Assembly (NCBI RefSeq): GCF_002020135.1
Contig: NZ_MPZS01000002.1
Span: 186,001-250,000, forward strand
Length of the DNA: 64,000 nucleotides
Source of the DNA: Thioclava marina
GTDB taxonomy: Bacteria > Pseudomonadota > Alphaproteobacteria > Rhodobacterales > Rhodobacteraceae
Reading direction: 5' to 3'
Shown: in pieces, positions 41,025 through 50,387 of the stretch
How the letters are laid out: each line of letters starts with the position of its first letter
Numbering within the stretch: the stretch's first letter is position 1
Notes under the pieces: model-generated
Told to the model about the DNA's origin: nothing
Databases searched by the model: none
What the model saw: only the letters and a program-made list of their open reading frames with translations
Position numbers and translations under genes: made by a program

Positions 41025-42308
41025 CTAGCGCAACCCGTCCCCACTGTCGCGGGCGAAAACGTAGAAGGCCAGCCCGATCACCACCGGCGCGAGGAAGAAG
41101 GCAAAAAGCATCCCATAGGCCACCGGCGCGGTATGGCCTGCCGAGGCCGCGTCAAAGACGGGCCGCGAGGCAAACTGCATCGCGGCCACGCCCGTGATCG
41201 AGAACATGTTGTGCAGCGTCACGCCCCGCCCCGTCAGATGCGGCGGGTAAAAAGTGCGCCCATGCGCCATGATCACCGGGAAAGAGGCGCCGAAAAACCC
41301 GATTGCCGCCAGAAACGCGGTCGCCAGCCACAGCGACTGCCCCGGCATCAGCCACAGCCCCGTCAGCGCCAGCGCCAGCACCGCATTGCCGTAAAGCGCC
41401 ACGCGCTTGTGGCTGCCAAAGATCTTGTCGGCCGGGCCATAGGCGAAATTGCCCGCGATCATCGCAAGCCCCATCACCAGCGTCACCTTGCCGATCAGAT
41501 GCGCGTCCGCCCCGAAGACATCCGCGAGATAGGGCCCTGCCCAGACTCCGCGAATACCGGCGGCGGCGGTGTAATTCGCGACCGTCAGCGGCAACAGCAC
41601 CCAGAAGCCCGGCAGGCGCAGCACGTCAAGCGCGGTGCCGCGGCGGCCTGCGGGTTGTTCGACCCGCTCGGGATCGCGCGCGAAAATCAGGATGAGCGCT
41701 GCGACCACCAGCGTGATCGCGGCCAGCGCCCAGAGTGAGGGCCGCCAGCCAAATGCCTCGATCGCGGCGGCCAGCGGCGCGGCCCCAGCAAGGTTACCCA
41801 GGCTCCCCGCCCCGATCATCGAGGCCGCGAGCGTGCCGAAGAGCACTGGCGCAAAGGCGCGCGCGAAGATGAAATAGCTGCCCACCAGCACCGGCGCGCA
41901 GCCTGCCCCGATCAGGATCATCGCCAGATGGATGCCCATCGGCCCCTGCGCCATCGCGAAAACGGCAGCCCCTCCGCCGCCGCCAAGACCCAGAAGCACG
42001 CCGACCGTCCGGCGCGGCCCGATCCGGTCCAGCGCCTCGCCGATCGGGATCTGGATCAGTGCAAACGCCCCGTACCAGAGCCCCAGCGACACCGCGAGAT
42101 CGCCCGCCGTCACCCCGATCTCGTGGTTCAGAACCGGGGTCAGCACCGCGAGGCATGTGCGGTAGAACTGGCTGAGAAGATAGGCCCCCACGAGGCAGGC
42201 GATCGAGACGTACATGAAGGCTCCGAAATAGTGCGCGCCACGCTCGCCGAAGCACGCGGGGAGTGCAAGGGGGGTGGGCGCTTCGTAACGGTCAATCGCG
42301 ACGGTCAA
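41025..42308 (-). CDS. MFS transporter
   Basis: 427 aa with about twelve hydrophobic segments and the loop GEALDRIGPRRTVGVLLG, the MFS motif A between segments 2 and 3. The FYPPHLTGRGVTLHN stretch late in the protein resembles permeases of organic acids or drugs. Substrate unknown. It is divergent from the ModE-like regulator at 42419. Confidence 0.88.
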   Translation of the reverse strand: MTVAIDRYEAPTPLALPACFGERGAHYFGAFMYVSIACLVGAYLLSQFYRTCLAVLTPVLNHEIGVTAGDLAVSLGLWYGAFALIQIPIGEALDRIGPRRTVGVLLGLGGGGGAAVFAMAQGPMGIHLAMILIGAGCAPVLVGSYFIFARAFAPVLFGTLAASMIGAGSLGNLAGAAPLAAAIEAFGWRPSLWALAAITLVVAALILIFARDPERVEQPAGRRGTALDVLRLPGFWVLLPLTVANYTAAAGIRGVWAGPYLADVFGADAHLIGKVTLVMGLAMIAGNFAYGPADKIFGSHKRVALYGNAVLALALTGLWLMPGQSLWLATAFLAAIGFFGASFPVIMAHGRTFYPPHLTGRGVTLHNMFSITGVAAMQFASRPVFDAASAGHTAPVAYGMLFAFFLAPVVIGLAFYVFARDSGDGLR

Positions 42309-42418
42309 TCACCATGGGCCATCGCGACACGGCCGCGTGACCGGACGACCTCTTGAACTCGCACGCGGATAGGATCAGACTCTGGCTTGGGGACGCGAAA
42401 GGCTTAAGGAGCGCCAAG

Positions 42419-42760
42419 ATGGAACTGACCCGGCTGATGCTGCGCCTCTACTTCGGAGAAGCGATGCTGGGCCCGGGCAAGGCGCGGCTGCTCGAAGAAA
42501 TCGCCCGCGAGGGCTCGATCTCGGCGGCCGGTCGCGCGATGGGAATGAGCTACAAGCGCGCCTGGTCCCTCGTCGAGGTGATGAACGCGAATTTTCGTGC
42601 CCCCCTGGTGGAAAGCTCGCGCGGGGGTGCCAAAGGTGGCGGCGCGTCACTGACCCCTGAGGGCGAGGCGGTGCTGGCTGCCTATCGCCGTCTCGAGGAA
42701 AAGACCCGTGCAGCAGGGGCGGAAGAAATCAAGCTGATCGGCGACATGATCGCGCCGTGA
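42419..42760 (+). CDS. ModE-type winged-helix regulator
   Basis: 113 aa LysR-like winged helix (KARLLEEIAREGSISAAGRAMGMSYKRAWSLVEVMN) followed by SSRGGAKGGGASLTPEGEAVL, the ModE N-terminal DNA-binding domain without the molybdate-binding MOP domains. It may be an orphan regulator of molybdenum genes or of the divergent MFS gene. The ATG at 42419 follows AAGGAG at 8 bases. Confidence 0.85.
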   Translation: MELTRLMLRLYFGEAMLGPGKARLLEEIAREGSISAAGRAMGMSYKRAWSLVEVMNANFRAPLVESSRGGAKGGGASLTPEGEAVLAAYRRLEEKTRAAGAEEIKLIGDMIAP

Positions 42761-43275
42761 GGCGCTGTCCCGGGCGCGAGTTGCGCGAGAAAAATGGAGC
42801 TTCCTCCGAACCGGCAACCCTGTGGCCTGCCACGTGGCTGAGTTGAGAGAGGCCGTCCAGACATCCACCCGTTTTCCCAGTTCCACCGCCCGGATCTTCA
42901 CACGGCGGGGTCGTCATCTGGAACGCGCGATGCCGTGCGATCAGCCCGAGCGCTACGCTATTATTTCGACGGCAATTCCCGCGTCGCGACCTGCGGCCAT
43001 CCACTGTGCGGCACCTGGATCATGCTCTACCCCTTTTTCCAGCTCGGCGTCCGTTCGACCTCAGCCTCGCTGACGCTATCCCGCACGTGGGACGCCGCTC
43101 TTCAAGGCGGATGGCGCGCTGGTAGGATGTGTTTCGACAGATCGGAGGCCGAGGTCGCGGGCGGAGCACCAAAGATCTCAGACCGCTGTGAGATGTTTTA
43201 CCCGTTCTCAATTATGACGCTGGCGCAGGGCGACTAGCCAGGGGCCACGGTCGACCTTCCCCCCACAAAACAAAA
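42761..43275. other. Intergenic, no supported gene
   Basis: About 500 bases between the ModE-like gene and the Hsp20 terminator. A rightward frame at 42935-43237 (start MRSARALRYYFDG) and its neighbours have unusual composition, no ribosome-binding site and no recognised family; decayed gene material is possible. No tRNA or repeat seen. Confidence 0.35.
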
Positions 43276-43297
43276 GCGCGGGGGAAATCCCCCGCGC
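43276..43297 (-). terminator. Rho-independent terminator after hsp20
   Basis: A 9-bp stem (GCGCGGGGG with CCCCCGCGC) with tetraloop AAAT, followed on the minus strand by TTTTGTTTTG. It begins about 25 bases past the Hsp20 stop. Confidence 0.8.
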
Positions 43298-43321
43298 CCG
43301 TCTCATGAACCGTGATGCGCC

Positions 43322-43786
43322 TCAGGCGTCGACGGTCTCGACCTGCTTGGTCTCGGCCTTGCTCGGCCCGGCGATCTCGATCCGGCGGGGCTTGAGCGCC
43401 TCGGGAACCTCGCGCACGAGATCAAGGTGGAGCATCCCATCTTCATGGGTGGCGCCCGTCACCTTCACATGGTCGGCCAGCGCGAAGCGGCGTTCGAAGG
43501 CGCGGGTCGCGATGCCGCGATGGAGGTAGGTGCGGTCGGTCGTGTCCTCGGCCTTCCGACCGGTCACGATCAGCGCGCCGTCCTTGAGTTCGACGGTCAG
43601 CTCATCCGAGCAGAACCCGGCGACGGCGATCGAGATGCGATAGGCATTCGCGTCGGTCTTCTCGATGTTGTAGGGCGGATAGGTCGGCTGCGCGAGGTCG
43701 GTGGAGAGCGCGCGGTCCATCAGGTCAGCCACGCGATCGAAACCGACAGTGGCGCGGTAAAGGGGCGAAAGATCAAAGCTTCGCAT
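43322..43786 (-). CDS. Small heat shock protein, Hsp20 family
   Basis: 154 aa from the ATG at 43786 (MRSFDLSPLYRATVGFDRV), the standard IbpA-like N-terminus. The alpha-crystallin domain (residues about 45-130) includes YRISIAVAGF, LIVTGRKAED and the conserved AFERRFALADHVKV-A. It holds unfolded proteins for refolding. The longer in-frame extension upstream is not needed. The terminator at 43276 follows. Confidence 0.93.
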   Translation of the reverse strand: MRSFDLSPLYRATVGFDRVADLMDRALSTDLAQPTYPPYNIEKTDANAYRISIAVAGFCSDELTVELKDGALIVTGRKAEDTTDRTYLHRGIATRAFERRFALADHVKVTGATHEDGMLHLDLVREVPEALKPRRIEIAGPSKAETKQVETVDA

Positions 43787-43944
43787 GGTGTCATCCTCTC
43801 TTGAGCGATGTCTATGGTAACCCGCCCCTGTCGCGGGGCCGGGCAGTTGAAGCGTCGGAACCCTCATCAGGCATCCCGACACAACAGAATTTGGGTGTGG
43901 AAAAACGGCGTTTCAAGAGGGGCGCGCTGGCGCGTGAAACCCGT

Positions 43945-44817
43945 TCAGGGGCGCAGGAATTTCGCGCCGCTGGCGCTGCCGCCCGACAGTACGCGCGTGC
44001 CGCTGCCCGTCTGCCCGACACTGCGGATGCTCGGGGCGGGGGCCTGCGCCTGCGGGCTTGTCCCTTCGATCACGCCGCGCCCGGAGCGCAGCGCCGATTT
44101 GAGCGTCTCGACGATGGCCGGCAGCTCCATCCCGTAGGCCCTCACCTCGCCATCCTTGCGCGAGCCCGCGGAAACGAGCGAGACAACACGCGCACGTTCT
44201 CCCGCAGCCACGCCCGAGCGATCGAAGACCGGCGCGCCCGAAGAGCCATGGTTCACGTCGCAATCGAAGCCCACCAGCCCCTCGCCGCGCCCGAACACGG
44301 AACAACTCTTCTGCCAGGACAGCATATCCGCGCGACCCCGCGCATAAGAGACGACCGAGACCTGCGTACCTTTGGGCCCGACCGTGCCGACCCGGAAGGG
44401 CGCGGCGACCGAACTGGGGATTGGGCGCGCGAGTTGCAGCAGCGCCACGTCATGGCGCACCGTCTCGGCGGAAATCGGGACGAAAGGCGCGTAATCGGGA
44501 TCGGCCACCATGCGCGCGACCGGCTGGGCGGCGATTTCCATATCGCCGGTCTGTCCGGCGAGGAAACGGATTTCCGAGGGCGGGCGCGCGGCTTTGCGCG
44601 AGCGATCGAAGATGCAGTGACCCGCCGTCAGAACCAGATCGGGCGCGATCAGAACGCCGGTGCAAAAACCGCCTTCTCCGATTGCGACCTTGCCCACGGC
44701 CTCCCAGCCGAACAGATCGGCGCGTTGCGACAGCCGGTCGAGCGAACTTTCCGCCTGCGCCGCCGAGCCCAGAAGCCCGACAAAAAGAACACCCGCGATG
44801 AGGCCCGTGATCCGCAT
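43945..44817 (-). CDS. Secreted trypsin-like serine protease 1
   Basis: 290 aa. Signal peptide (MRITGLIAGVLFVGLLGSAAQA). The catalytic triad is His in LVLTAGHC, Asp in RHDVALLQL and Ser in NHGSSGAPVF. The catalytic domain is followed by a Ser/Gly/Gln-rich tail ending SGAKFLRP. It lies directly downstream of the second protease, 10 bases away in the same leftward unit, and is probably part of an extracellular or periplasmic protease pair. Confidence 0.88.
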   Translation of the reverse strand: MRITGLIAGVLFVGLLGSAAQAESSLDRLSQRADLFGWEAVGKVAIGEGGFCTGVLIAPDLVLTAGHCIFDRSRKAARPPSEIRFLAGQTGDMEIAAQPVARMVADPDYAPFVPISAETVRHDVALLQLARPIPSSVAAPFRVGTVGPKGTQVSVVSYARGRADMLSWQKSCSVFGRGEGLVGFDCDVNHGSSGAPVFDRSGVAAGERARVVSLVSAGSRKDGEVRAYGMELPAIVETLKSALRSGRGVIEGTSPQAQAPAPSIRSVGQTGSGTRVLSGGSASGAKFLRP

Positions 44818-44827
44818 CCTCGCCTCC

Positions 44828-45613
44828 TCAGTTCGGCCGCACGAATTTTGCCCCGCCCGCGCGGATTTCCTGCGCGCCGCGCGGCGTATCGCGCGCCTCG
44901 ATCTCCTGACGCAGATCGGCGACGCCACTCACCAGCGAACCGATGGAGACCGGCTCCTTGCCCAGTTCCGCCTTGGCCGAGACGATCGAGACGATGCGCG
45001 GCGTGCCATCGGCAAAGCTGAAGACCGGCGCGCCCGACGCCCCGTAATCGACCGAGCAGCTCATGATGACGGTGGCGTTCTCGCGCGCGATGACCGCGCA
45101 GGCCTTTTGCAGCGAGGGCGCTTCGGAACGCCCCTTGGCGTAGGAAAGAACTCCCACCTGCTCGCCGCTATAGGGGGCTGCGTCGGAGAGCGCGAAGGGC
45201 TGAAGCTGCGGCAACCGGATCGGCTGGGCGAGTTTGACCAGCGCAAGATCGAAGGAAGAGCGCTTCATCCCCTGCGGTCCCTCATAGCGATAGGAGGGAT
45301 GCGCCATGGCGCGCGAGACCTTGCGATAGGCTTCGGCCCGACCATTGCGCCAGCCCGCACGAAACTCCATGTCGCGCGCGTCGATCATCGCGCCCGTGCG
45401 CCGATCAAACAGGCAATGCGCTGCCGTCAGCACGAGATCGGCAGCGATCAACGTACCGGTGCAGAAACTGCCCTGCCCCAGATCGAGTCGCCCGACTGCT
45501 TCCCAGCCGCGCGTCTGATCGCCGGTCTCAAGCTGCGTAAGCGGCGCGCCGACATCTTCGGCCAGCGCCGGCACGGCGAAAAGCAGCGAGATCAGCAGGG
45601 CAAGCGCGCGCAT
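44828..45613 (-). CDS. Secreted trypsin-like serine protease 2
   Basis: 261 aa, with signal peptide MRALALLISLLFAVPALA. The triad is His in LTAAHCLFD, Asp in SSFDLALVKL and Ser in DYGASGAPVF. Its C-terminus ends GGAKFVRPN, nearly the same as protease 1 (GAKFLRP), a shared tail of unknown role. The two genes are a tandem duplicate. No propeptide is obvious, so activation may be autocatalytic or by another protease. Confidence 0.88.
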   Translation of the reverse strand: MRALALLISLLFAVPALAEDVGAPLTQLETGDQTRGWEAVGRLDLGQGSFCTGTLIAADLVLTAAHCLFDRRTGAMIDARDMEFRAGWRNGRAEAYRKVSRAMAHPSYRYEGPQGMKRSSFDLALVKLAQPIRLPQLQPFALSDAAPYSGEQVGVLSYAKGRSEAPSLQKACAVIARENATVIMSCSVDYGASGAPVFSFADGTPRIVSIVSAKAELGKEPVSIGSLVSGVADLRQEIEARDTPRGAQEIRAGGAKFVRPN

Positions 45614-45682
45614 CAGGGCTCCGATAGAAAAGGGGCGTCACGGTTTTCGTAACGCCCCGATACGGCCAGATTGTGGCGCAGA

Positions 45683-46960
45683 TCAGCTTTGTGCAAGAGC
45701 GGGCGGCTTCGGCCCGCCCGTGGCCCAGTCCAGCAACTCGACCGTATGGACGACCGGCACGCCGGTGCCGCCCCCGATCTGGACCATGCAGCCGATATTG
45801 CCCGCCGCGATCACCTCTGGTTGCTTGGCCTCGAGCGTCGCCACCTTGCGACGTTTCAGCTCTTCCGAGATCTCGGGTTGCAGCAGGTTGTAGGTACCAG
45901 CCGAGCCACAGCACAGATGGCTGTCGGCGGGCTCGACCACCTCGAAGCCCGCACGCTTCAACAGATCCTTCGGGGCAGATTTCACCTGCTGTCCATGCTG
46001 CAGCGAACAGGCGGCGTGATAGGCGACGCGCATCCCGCCCTGGCCTTCGGGCAGGCCGATCTTCACGAGGAATTCCGAGATATCGCAGGCCAGCCCCGCG
46101 ACCTTCGCGGCCTCCTCGGCCAGCGGATCGTTACGGAACATATGCCCGTAATCCTTCACCGTCGTGCCGCAACCCGAAGTGTTGATGATCACCGCATCCA
46201 GATCGCCCTCGCCCAGGTAAGCGCGGATATTGCGCGCCGCCTGCGAGTGGCTCTCGTCCTCGCGGCCCATGTGGTGCGAGAGCGCCCCGCAGCACCCAAG
46301 GTTCTTCGGGATCACCACCTCGCAACCCAACCGCCGCAACAGCCGGATCGTGGCATCGTTGATATCGGTGTTGAGCGCGCGCTGCGCACAGCCGATCTGC
46401 AGCGCGACGCGGTATTTCTTCTCTCCGATCGGCGCGAAAACCTGCGGATCGTCATTGCGGCTGACCGGCGGGATGGTCTTGGGTGCCATCGACACCATCG
46501 CGCGCAGCCGCTTGTCGGGCAGCAGACCCGCAAAGGGCTTCGCCAGCTTCGCCCCGCCCATCGCCAGACGGAAGCGCCCCGGATAGGGAACGATCTTGGC
46601 CAGCGTCCAGCGCAGCAACCGATCCATCATCGGCCGTTTGTAAGTCTTCTCGACATGGGCACGCGCATGGTCGATCAGGTGCATGTAATGTACCCCCGAC
46701 GGGCAGGTCGTCATGCAGGCCAGACAGCTCAGGCAGCGGTCGATATGCTTGACCGTCTTCTCATCCGCCGGGCGCCCGCTTTCGAGCATGTCCTTGATCA
46801 GGTAGATCCGCCCGCGCGGGCTGTCGAGCTCGTCGCCCAGCACCTGATACGAGGGGCAGGTCGCGGTACAAAATCCGCAATGCACACAGGCCCGCAGGAT
46901 CTCGTTGGCGCGCGCGACGCCGGGATCTTCCAGCTGTTCGGGCGTGAAATTCGTCTGCAT
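45683..46960 (-). CDS. glcF: Glycolate oxidase iron-sulfur subunit
   Basis: 425 aa subunit of the membrane-associated glycolate oxidase. Two 4Fe-4S motifs: CVHCGFCTATCPSY and CLSCLACMTTCPSG, followed by two CCG domains (e.g. NLGCCGALSHHMG; SHLCCGSAGTYN). It accepts electrons from the GlcD flavin and passes them to quinone. It is the last gene of glcDEF, with only 1 base between it and glcE. Confidence 0.94.
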   Translation of the reverse strand: MQTNFTPEQLEDPGVARANEILRACVHCGFCTATCPSYQVLGDELDSPRGRIYLIKDMLESGRPADEKTVKHIDRCLSCLACMTTCPSGVHYMHLIDHARAHVEKTYKRPMMDRLLRWTLAKIVPYPGRFRLAMGGAKLAKPFAGLLPDKRLRAMVSMAPKTIPPVSRNDDPQVFAPIGEKKYRVALQIGCAQRALNTDINDATIRLLRRLGCEVVIPKNLGCCGALSHHMGREDESHSQAARNIRAYLGEGDLDAVIINTSGCGTTVKDYGHMFRNDPLAEEAAKVAGLACDISEFLVKIGLPEGQGGMRVAYHAACSLQHGQQVKSAPKDLLKRAGFEVVEPADSHLCCGSAGTYNLLQPEISEELKRRKVATLEAKQPEVIAAGNIGCMVQIGGGTGVPVVHTVELLDWATGGPKPPALAQS

Positions 46961-46961
46961 G

Positions 46962-48041
46962 TCAGCCCATCCTTCCGGGGTTCAGAATACCGCGCGGGTC
47001 GAATTGCGCCCGAAGCGCGGTCGTGAGCGTGGCGATCGGCGCGGGTTCGGGCTCGAAGGTGACGCCCGCCGCTCCGCGCATGCAGGTCGCATGGCCCGAA
47101 TAGGGCGCTGCCAGAGCGCGCGCCTCGGCCCCCTCGGGCAATAGCGCCCAGATCAACCCGCCGCCCCAATCAAGGAGCACCTCCCCGCCCAGACGTGCCA
47201 CAATCTCCGAGGCCTCCGAGGGTTTGACCGAAAAGCGCCACAGATCGCCCGGTTTGCCGACGAACGGCTCCAGATCGCGCAGGCTGGCCCAGATCGCGGC
47301 CGATCCCTCTTCCTCGATCCGAACCGGGCCGAATTTCTCCAGAAGCTTGCGAAGCTCACCCGCGCGATAGGCGACCGACTCGGCCAGCCCCTCGACCCGC
47401 ACCACCGCGCCGACATCCGGCACCCAGCCCGCGCCAGAAACATCGAAGGGCGAACCCAGCGCCGCCGCCAGCGCCACCGGCGCGGCCCCTGCCGGAAGGT
47501 CGATCACGACGGTCGCCTGCGCGGGCGCTGCGGGCAGCAGCTTGAAGGCCACCTCGCTCATCACGCCGAGCGTGCCCCAGCTCCCGGCCATCAGCTTGAC
47601 CAGATCGTATCCGGTGACGTTCTTCATCACCCGTCCACCGTTCTTCACCACCTGACCGCGCCCGTCGACGAACCGCACCCCGATGAGGCTGTCGCGACAG
47701 GCCCCGGCCTGCACCCGGCGCGGGCCCGAGACATTCGCCGCAACGACGCCGCCCACCGTGCTCACGCCCGGAGCCCCCAGAACCGGCCCCCAATTCGCGG
47801 GCTCAAACGGCAGACGCTGGCCCTCCGCCGCAATCGCCGCCTCGACCTCGGCCAGAGGCGTCCCGGCCCCGACCACCAGCGTCAGCGCGCCCGGCTCGTA
47901 AAGCGTGATCCCCGTGATCCCGACTTCCAAAGGCTCGCCCAGACAGCGCCCCACCGGCCGCGTGCCCCCTCCTCGCACGGCCAGCGCGCCACCCGCATCG
48001 CGGACGGCCTCGGCCAGCTGCGCTTCGCTTTCAACTCTCAT
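46962..48041 (-). CDS. glcE: Glycolate oxidase FAD-binding subunit GlcE
   Basis: 359 aa. FAD_binding_4 (PCMH-type) domain at the N-terminus: ALAVRGGGTRPVG ... GVSTVGGVVAANVSGPRR, and GGRVMKNVTGYDLVKLMAGSWGTLGVM. The shorter C-terminal part is typical of GlcE. The start at 48041 (MRVESEAQLAEAV) is preferred over the longer frame. It cooperates with GlcD to oxidise glycolate to glyoxylate. Confidence 0.93.
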   Translation of the reverse strand: MRVESEAQLAEAVRDAGGALAVRGGGTRPVGRCLGEPLEVGITGITLYEPGALTLVVGAGTPLAEVEAAIAAEGQRLPFEPANWGPVLGAPGVSTVGGVVAANVSGPRRVQAGACRDSLIGVRFVDGRGQVVKNGGRVMKNVTGYDLVKLMAGSWGTLGVMSEVAFKLLPAAPAQATVVIDLPAGAAPVALAAALGSPFDVSGAGWVPDVGAVVRVEGLAESVAYRAGELRKLLEKFGPVRIEEEGSAAIWASLRDLEPFVGKPGDLWRFSVKPSEASEIVARLGGEVLLDWGGGLIWALLPEGAEARALAAPYSGHATCMRGAAGVTFEPEPAPIATLTTALRAQFDPRGILNPGRMG

Positions 48042-48057
48042 GAAATCTGCCTTCCTC

Positions 48058-48080
48058 TTGGCAAAAATATCCCGGGGGCT
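48058..48080 (-). repeat. Interspersed repeat with AAATATCCCGGGGG core
   Basis: The glcD-glcE spacer contains TTGGC-A-rich-TATCCCGGGGG-CT (23 bases). Nearly the same sequence (core AAATATCCCGGGGG) occurs on the other strand at 62457-62480, beyond the hemerythrin gene. The sharing of 20 or so positions in two unrelated spacers suggests a short interspersed element of this lineage. Confidence 0.55.
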
Positions 48081-48130
48081 CGCGACAGCGAACGGGGCAG
48101 CGCCCCTCCCCGCCCTCAACCCGCGCCCCG

Positions 48131-49564
48131 TCAGCTCACACGGCGGCTCGCACTCGCGCCCAGCGGAAACACCTTCGCGGGGTTCAAAAGCCATTTCGGA
48201 TCGAACACATCCTTTACCCGCATCTGCGCCTCCAGATCGGCGGGCGCGAACTGCACATCCATCAGGTCGCGCTTCTCGATGCCCACGCCATGTTCGCCGG
48301 TCAGGCAGCCGCCCGCCTCGACGCAGAGCTTGAGGATCTCGGCACCCAGCTTCTCGCACAGCTCCTGATCGCCCGGCTTGTTGGCGTTATAGAGGATCAG
48401 CGGGTGCATATTGCCGTCACCCGCATGGAAGACGTTCGCCACATCGAGCCCGTATTCCTTCGACAGCTCGCCAATGCGGCGCAGCACGAAAGGCAGTTCC
48501 GAAACCGGGATCGTGCCGTCGAGGCACATGTAATCGTTGATCTGCCCCATCGCGCCGAAGGCGGATTTGCGGCCGAGCCAGATCCGCGCGGCCTCGTCAG
48601 CCGATTGCGCTTCGCGGAACTCGACCGGATCGTGACGGCCCGCGATCTGGCGGATCATGCCGATCTGCTCGTCGATCTCCGCCGCGGAGCCCTCGCATTC
48701 GACGATCAGCAGCGCCTCGCAATCGGGGTAGCCCGCATGGCAGAAGGCCTCGGTCGCGACGATGCAGGGGCGATCCATGAACTCGATCGCGACCGGCAGA
48801 ATGCCCGCCTTGATGATATCGGCGACGCAGGCGCCCGCGACCTCGTTCGAATTGAACCCGATCAGCACCGGGCGCGCGCCTTCGGGCTTGGGCAGGATCT
48901 TCAGCGTGGCCTCGGTCACGACGCCCAGCTGCCCCTCCGAGCCGCAGATGAGCCCCAGCAGATCGAGCCCGCCCGCATCCAGATAGGGCCCGCCGATCTC
49001 GACCACCTCGCCCTCCATCGTGACCAGCGTCACGCCAAGGAGGTTATTCGTCGTCACCCCGTATTTCAGGCAATGCGCGCCTCCCGAATTCATCGCGATA
49101 TTGCCCGAGATCGCGCAGGCCAGCTGCGACGAGGGGTCGGGCGCGTAGAACCAGCCGTCGCTCTCCACTGCGCCGGTGACGGAGAGGTTCGTGCGCCCCG
49201 CCTCGACCCGGATGAAGCGGTTCGCGTAATCGGTCTCGAGCACGGAATTCATCCGCGCGAGCCCCAGCACCACCGAATCCGCCTGCGGCATCGAACCCCC
49301 TGCAAGCGATGTGCCCGCGCCGCGCGGCACTACAGGAACGCCCATCTCGTGACAGGCTTTCAGGGCCGCCGCGACTTCGGCCGTCGAGCGCGGCAGCACC
49401 ACGCCCAGAGGCTGGCAGCGGTAGGCCGAGAGCGCATCGCATTCGTAGGCCCGCGTCTCGTTCGGGTCATCGATCACCGCATCGGCGGGCAGCACTTCGC
49501 GCAGACGGGCGATAATCTGCGGCTTGCGCGCCAGCAGATCGTCATTCGGCTTCGGCATTTCCAT
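48131..49564 (-). CDS. glcD: Glycolate oxidase FAD-linked subunit GlcD
   Basis: 477 aa flavoprotein. PCMH-type FAD domain: PVVPRGAGTSLAGGSMP, MNSGGAHCLKYGVTTNNLLG and PEGARPVLIGFNS; the C-terminal FAD-linked oxidase region includes HAGDGNMHPLILYN and CVEAGGCLTGEHGVGIEKRDLM. It oxidises glycolate with GlcE and GlcF. The ATG at 49564 follows GGGAGGAG. It leads the leftward operon glcDEF. Confidence 0.95.
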   Translation of the reverse strand: MEMPKPNDDLLARKPQIIARLREVLPADAVIDDPNETRAYECDALSAYRCQPLGVVLPRSTAEVAAALKACHEMGVPVVPRGAGTSLAGGSMPQADSVVLGLARMNSVLETDYANRFIRVEAGRTNLSVTGAVESDGWFYAPDPSSQLACAISGNIAMNSGGAHCLKYGVTTNNLLGVTLVTMEGEVVEIGGPYLDAGGLDLLGLICGSEGQLGVVTEATLKILPKPEGARPVLIGFNSNEVAGACVADIIKAGILPVAIEFMDRPCIVATEAFCHAGYPDCEALLIVECEGSAAEIDEQIGMIRQIAGRHDPVEFREAQSADEAARIWLGRKSAFGAMGQINDYMCLDGTIPVSELPFVLRRIGELSKEYGLDVANVFHAGDGNMHPLILYNANKPGDQELCEKLGAEILKLCVEAGGCLTGEHGVGIEKRDLMDVQFAPADLEAQMRVKDVFDPKWLLNPAKVFPLGASASRRVS

Positions 49565-49646
49565 GAGCAACTCCTCCCGGTTGGTCAGAAAATATAACCA
49601 ATAAGCCCCGGTGACAAGACAAGCTGCATCACGCTAACTGATCAGC

Positions 49647-50348
49647 ATGACCGAGTCCTTGCAAATCGGCCCACTTGGGCCGCTCGACCTTGCCGCATTG
49701 GCGCTTCTGGTGGTCTCCTGGATGGTGATCGGCTGGATGACCGAGCATTCGAGCCCGTCGCGCCCATCCATGGGCAAGTTGATGGCGGGTTACCGGCGCG
49801 AGTGGATGCGACAGCTGGTGACGCGCCAGCCGCGCATCTTCGATTCGGCGATGGTGGACGGGCTTCGGCAATCGACGACCTTCTTCGCCTCGACCTCGCT
49901 TCTGGCCATCGGCGCGGGGCTTGCGCTGATCGCCAATCCGCAGCCCCTGGCGAATATCGCGAGCGATTTCGCCCTCGATCGCGGGCCGGATCTGCTCTGG
50001 GAAGCGCGCATCCTGACCGCCGTTCTCTTCGGGGCGAACGCGTTCTTGAAATTCGTCTGGTCGCACCGGCTCTTTTCCTATGCCGCGATCGCGATGGCGG
50101 CGGTGCCCAACGATCCTCAGGATCCGCTCGCCTATCCGCGCGCGGCACAGGCGGCGCAGATCAACATCAACGCCGCGAAAAGTTTCAATCGCGGGCTGCG
50201 CTCGGTCTATTTCGCGCTGGCGACGCTGGCCTGGCTGTTGGGGCCTTACGCGCTGATCGGGGCCGTGGTCTTCACCACCGGCATGCTCTGGCGGCGCGAG
50301 TTTGCCTCGGACTCGCGTCAGGCACTGCTGGAAAATCGCCCCGACTAG
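49647..50348 (+). CDS. DUF599 domain membrane protein
   Basis: 233 aa with four hydrophobic segments (LAALALLVVSWMVIGW; TSLLAIGAGLALI; LFSYAAIAMAAV; FALATLAWLLGPYALIGAVVF). It matches DUF599: RREWMRQLVTRQPRIFDSAMVDGLRQSTTFFASTSL and YPRAAQAAQININAAKSFNRGLRSVYF. Inner-membrane protein of unknown function. It is divergent from glcD. Confidence 0.88.
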   Translation: MTESLQIGPLGPLDLAALALLVVSWMVIGWMTEHSSPSRPSMGKLMAGYRREWMRQLVTRQPRIFDSAMVDGLRQSTTFFASTSLLAIGAGLALIANPQPLANIASDFALDRGPDLLWEARILTAVLFGANAFLKFVWSHRLFSYAAIAMAAVPNDPQDPLAYPRAAQAAQININAAKSFNRGLRSVYFALATLAWLLGPYALIGAVVFTTGMLWRREFASDSRQALLENRPD

Positions 50349-50387
50349 GCGCTGGAAGGCCGGATCGGATTTGGCTAAACCCGGCTC

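Noticed and set aside
42935-43237. A 100-codon frame between the ModE-like and Hsp20 genes
   Set aside because: No ribosome-binding site or family; its Cys/aromatic content is not enough to call it a gene.
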